This document shows positions 6,478 to 6,954 of a DNA stretch of 6,954 nucleotides, piece by piece. The stretch's first letter is position 1; every line of letters starts with the position of its first letter. The DNA is from Planctomycetales bacterium (GTDB lineage Bacteria > Planctomycetota > Planctomycetia > Gemmatales > Gemmataceae). The notes under the pieces were generated by a model. It saw only the letters and a list, made by a program, of their open reading frames with translations, had not been told where the DNA came from and made no database searches. The position numbers were made by a program, and so were the translations under genes. The stretch covers positions 1 to 6,954 of the forward strand of contig JAGVLI010000513.1 in assembly GCA_020054355.1 (NCBI GenBank), read 5' to 3'.

Positions 6478-6492
6478 AGCGCGATTCGCGCT
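6478..6492. promoter_or_regulatory. 15-base palindrome, possible operator of the SPFH unit
   Basis: AGCGCGATTCGCGCT is a perfect palindrome of two 7-base arms around a central T. It lies about 100 bases upstream of the SPFH start at 6374 and directly downstream of the candidate -10 (6506-6501), where a repressor could block transcription start. It could equally be a 5' leader stem in the RNA. The symmetry is seen; the regulatory role is inferred. Confidence 0.35.
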
Positions 6493-6500
6493 GCGTCTCT

Positions 6501-6528
6501 ACTCTAGCACGATGCAATCCCGTGAAAG
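6501..6528 (-). promoter_or_regulatory. Weak promoter candidate for the SPFH gene pair
   Basis: On the minus strand, CTTTCA (6528-6523, 3 of 6 to the -35 consensus) and TAGAGT (6506-6501, 4 of 6 to the -10 consensus) are 16 bases apart. A TGC directly precedes the -10, giving an extended -10. The predicted start near 6494 would leave a leader of about 120 bases. The -35 match is poor, so this is only a candidate. Confidence 0.25.
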
Positions 6529-6686
6529 CGCAAGACTTGGGAGCGGACGACTGCCCTGTGTCCCGGCCGACGTTTTCCATTTTTTCGGAGAGAAGGTCAA
6601 ATGCAGGGGCCAATCCCGGCGAAGTACCTCTTGTCCGTGCGCCGCTCCCGCCGTTGGACCTGCTTTGACCCATTGCGCTGGTTGCC

Positions 6687-6690
6687 GAGG
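6687..6690 (+). promoter_or_regulatory. Shine-Dalgarno site of the right-edge gene
   Basis: GAGG lies 7 bases before the ATG at 6698 and 10 before a second ATG at 6701. It supports a start at 6698 rather than at the upstream ATG at 6601 in another frame. Confidence 0.5.
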
Positions 6691-6697
6691 TTGGACC

Positions 6698-6954
6698 ATG
6701 ATGATCGAAGATATGCGCCGACAGGCGGGATCGTGGCTGCGCGAGCTGGCCGACCAGGTTTGGCCGGGGCATGCCGGCGAAACCTTGGCCGAGCGGGTCG
6801 AACGGCGCAAGGCGGACATCCGGCAGGGCTACGACGAGCTGTTACGGCATCGCCGCTTTCTGGAGAGCCTGCAGGAGACCATCGCGGCGAACGAGCAGCG
6901 CGCTGCCGCCCTGCCCTGGGAAGTCGATAACCACCTGCAAGCGGGCAGCCGTGC
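6698..6954 (+). CDS. Hypothetical charged, helix-rich protein (3' truncated by window)
   Basis: I do not recognise this gene. The frame from the ATG at 6698 stays open to the window edge, giving at least 85 residues beginning MMIEDMRRQAGSWLRELADQ. It is rich in Arg, Glu, Ala and Leu, with no Pro-rich or hydrophobic membrane stretch. Segments such as LAERVERRKADIRQGYDELL (28-47) and FLESLQETIAANEQRAAALP (52-71) suggest long amphipathic helices or a coiled coil. Codon third positions are mostly G or C, like the other genes, and GAGG precedes the start at a good distance, so coding is likely. It is divergent from the SPFH pair, separated by 323 bases, and might share regulatory DNA with it. A competing frame starting at 6601 has Arg/Gly-rich composition and is judged a shadow. 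Function cannot be assigned. Confidence 0.65.
   Translation, partial: MMIEDMRRQAGSWLRELADQVWPGHAGETLAERVERRKADIRQGYDELLRHRRFLESLQETIAANEQRAAALPWEVDNHLQAGSR

Larger units (their letters stand above)
6375..6697. other. Divergent intergenic region of 323 bases
   Basis: This region separates the minus-strand SPFH pair from the plus-strand gene starting at 6698. It contains the Shine-Dalgarno site and promoter candidate of the SPFH unit, the palindrome at 6478-6492, and a T-rich patch on the plus strand (about 6573-6586). Frames open through it (for example plus 6601-6930 and minus 6772-6371) give Arg/Ser/Gly-rich translations without family resemblance and overlap better genes, so I do not call them. 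I see no convincing plus-strand promoter for the right-hand gene, and no RNA gene. Confidence 0.6.

Noticed and set aside
6371..6772. Minus-strand frame of 133 codons upstream of the SPFH pair
   Set aside because: It covers the intergenic region, overlaps both the SPFH start and the divergent gene, and has a low-information Ser/Arg/Gly composition.
6601..6930. Plus-strand frame of 109 codons with an upstream purine-rich stretch
   Set aside because: The product is Arg/Gly/Ala-rich without structure and overlaps, in another frame, the better supported gene from 6698.

Overview
This GC-rich window holds five protein genes, two of them cut by the window edges. There are no rRNA, tRNA or CRISPR signatures. 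The organism is probably a free-living, high-GC Gram-negative bacterium. A planctomycete (Gemmata-like) is my best guess, from the style of the FadJ-type protein, a solitary Uma2 nuclease, the REP-type repeats and the multi-domain SPFH proteins. No marker gene settles it, so treat the taxonomy as inference.

Left part, plus strand. The C-terminal half of a FadB/FadJ-type multifunctional beta-oxidation protein (3-hydroxyacyl-CoA dehydrogenase part) ends at 1081. A 240-base gap follows. It holds a small hairpin, a 22-base perfect inverted repeat with the anatomy of a REP pair (GTAG plus palindrome, mirrored), and a good extended -10 promoter candidate. That promoter would serve a 190-residue Uma2-family (DUF820) PD-(D/E)XK nuclease-like protein at 1322-1894.

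Middle part, minus strand. A DusB-like tRNA-dihydrouridine synthase (3004-1910) converges on the Uma2 gene with 15 bases between the stop codons. Upstream of dus, read leftwards, a strong hairpin with a T-rich tail (3078-3041) looks like the terminator of the gene before it. It also argues that dus starts at 3004 and not at the ATG inside that hairpin.

Right part, minus strand. Two neighbouring paralogous SPFH/band-7 membrane proteins are read in the order 6374-4749, then 4642-3113. Each has an N-terminal membrane anchor, three copies of a G-[IV]-x7-PG-x3-[LI]-N module (one copy is degenerate), a band-7 core, a long coiled coil and a short tail. They are separated by a 106-base spacer rich in potential hairpins and probably form a two-gene unit that ends at the terminator near 3050. 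They likely build a membrane-anchored hetero-oligomer.

Right edge. A 323-base divergent intergenic region carries a 15-base palindrome just downstream of a candidate -10 element for the SPFH unit. An unrecognised, charged, helix-rich plus-strand gene starts at 6698 and runs off the window.
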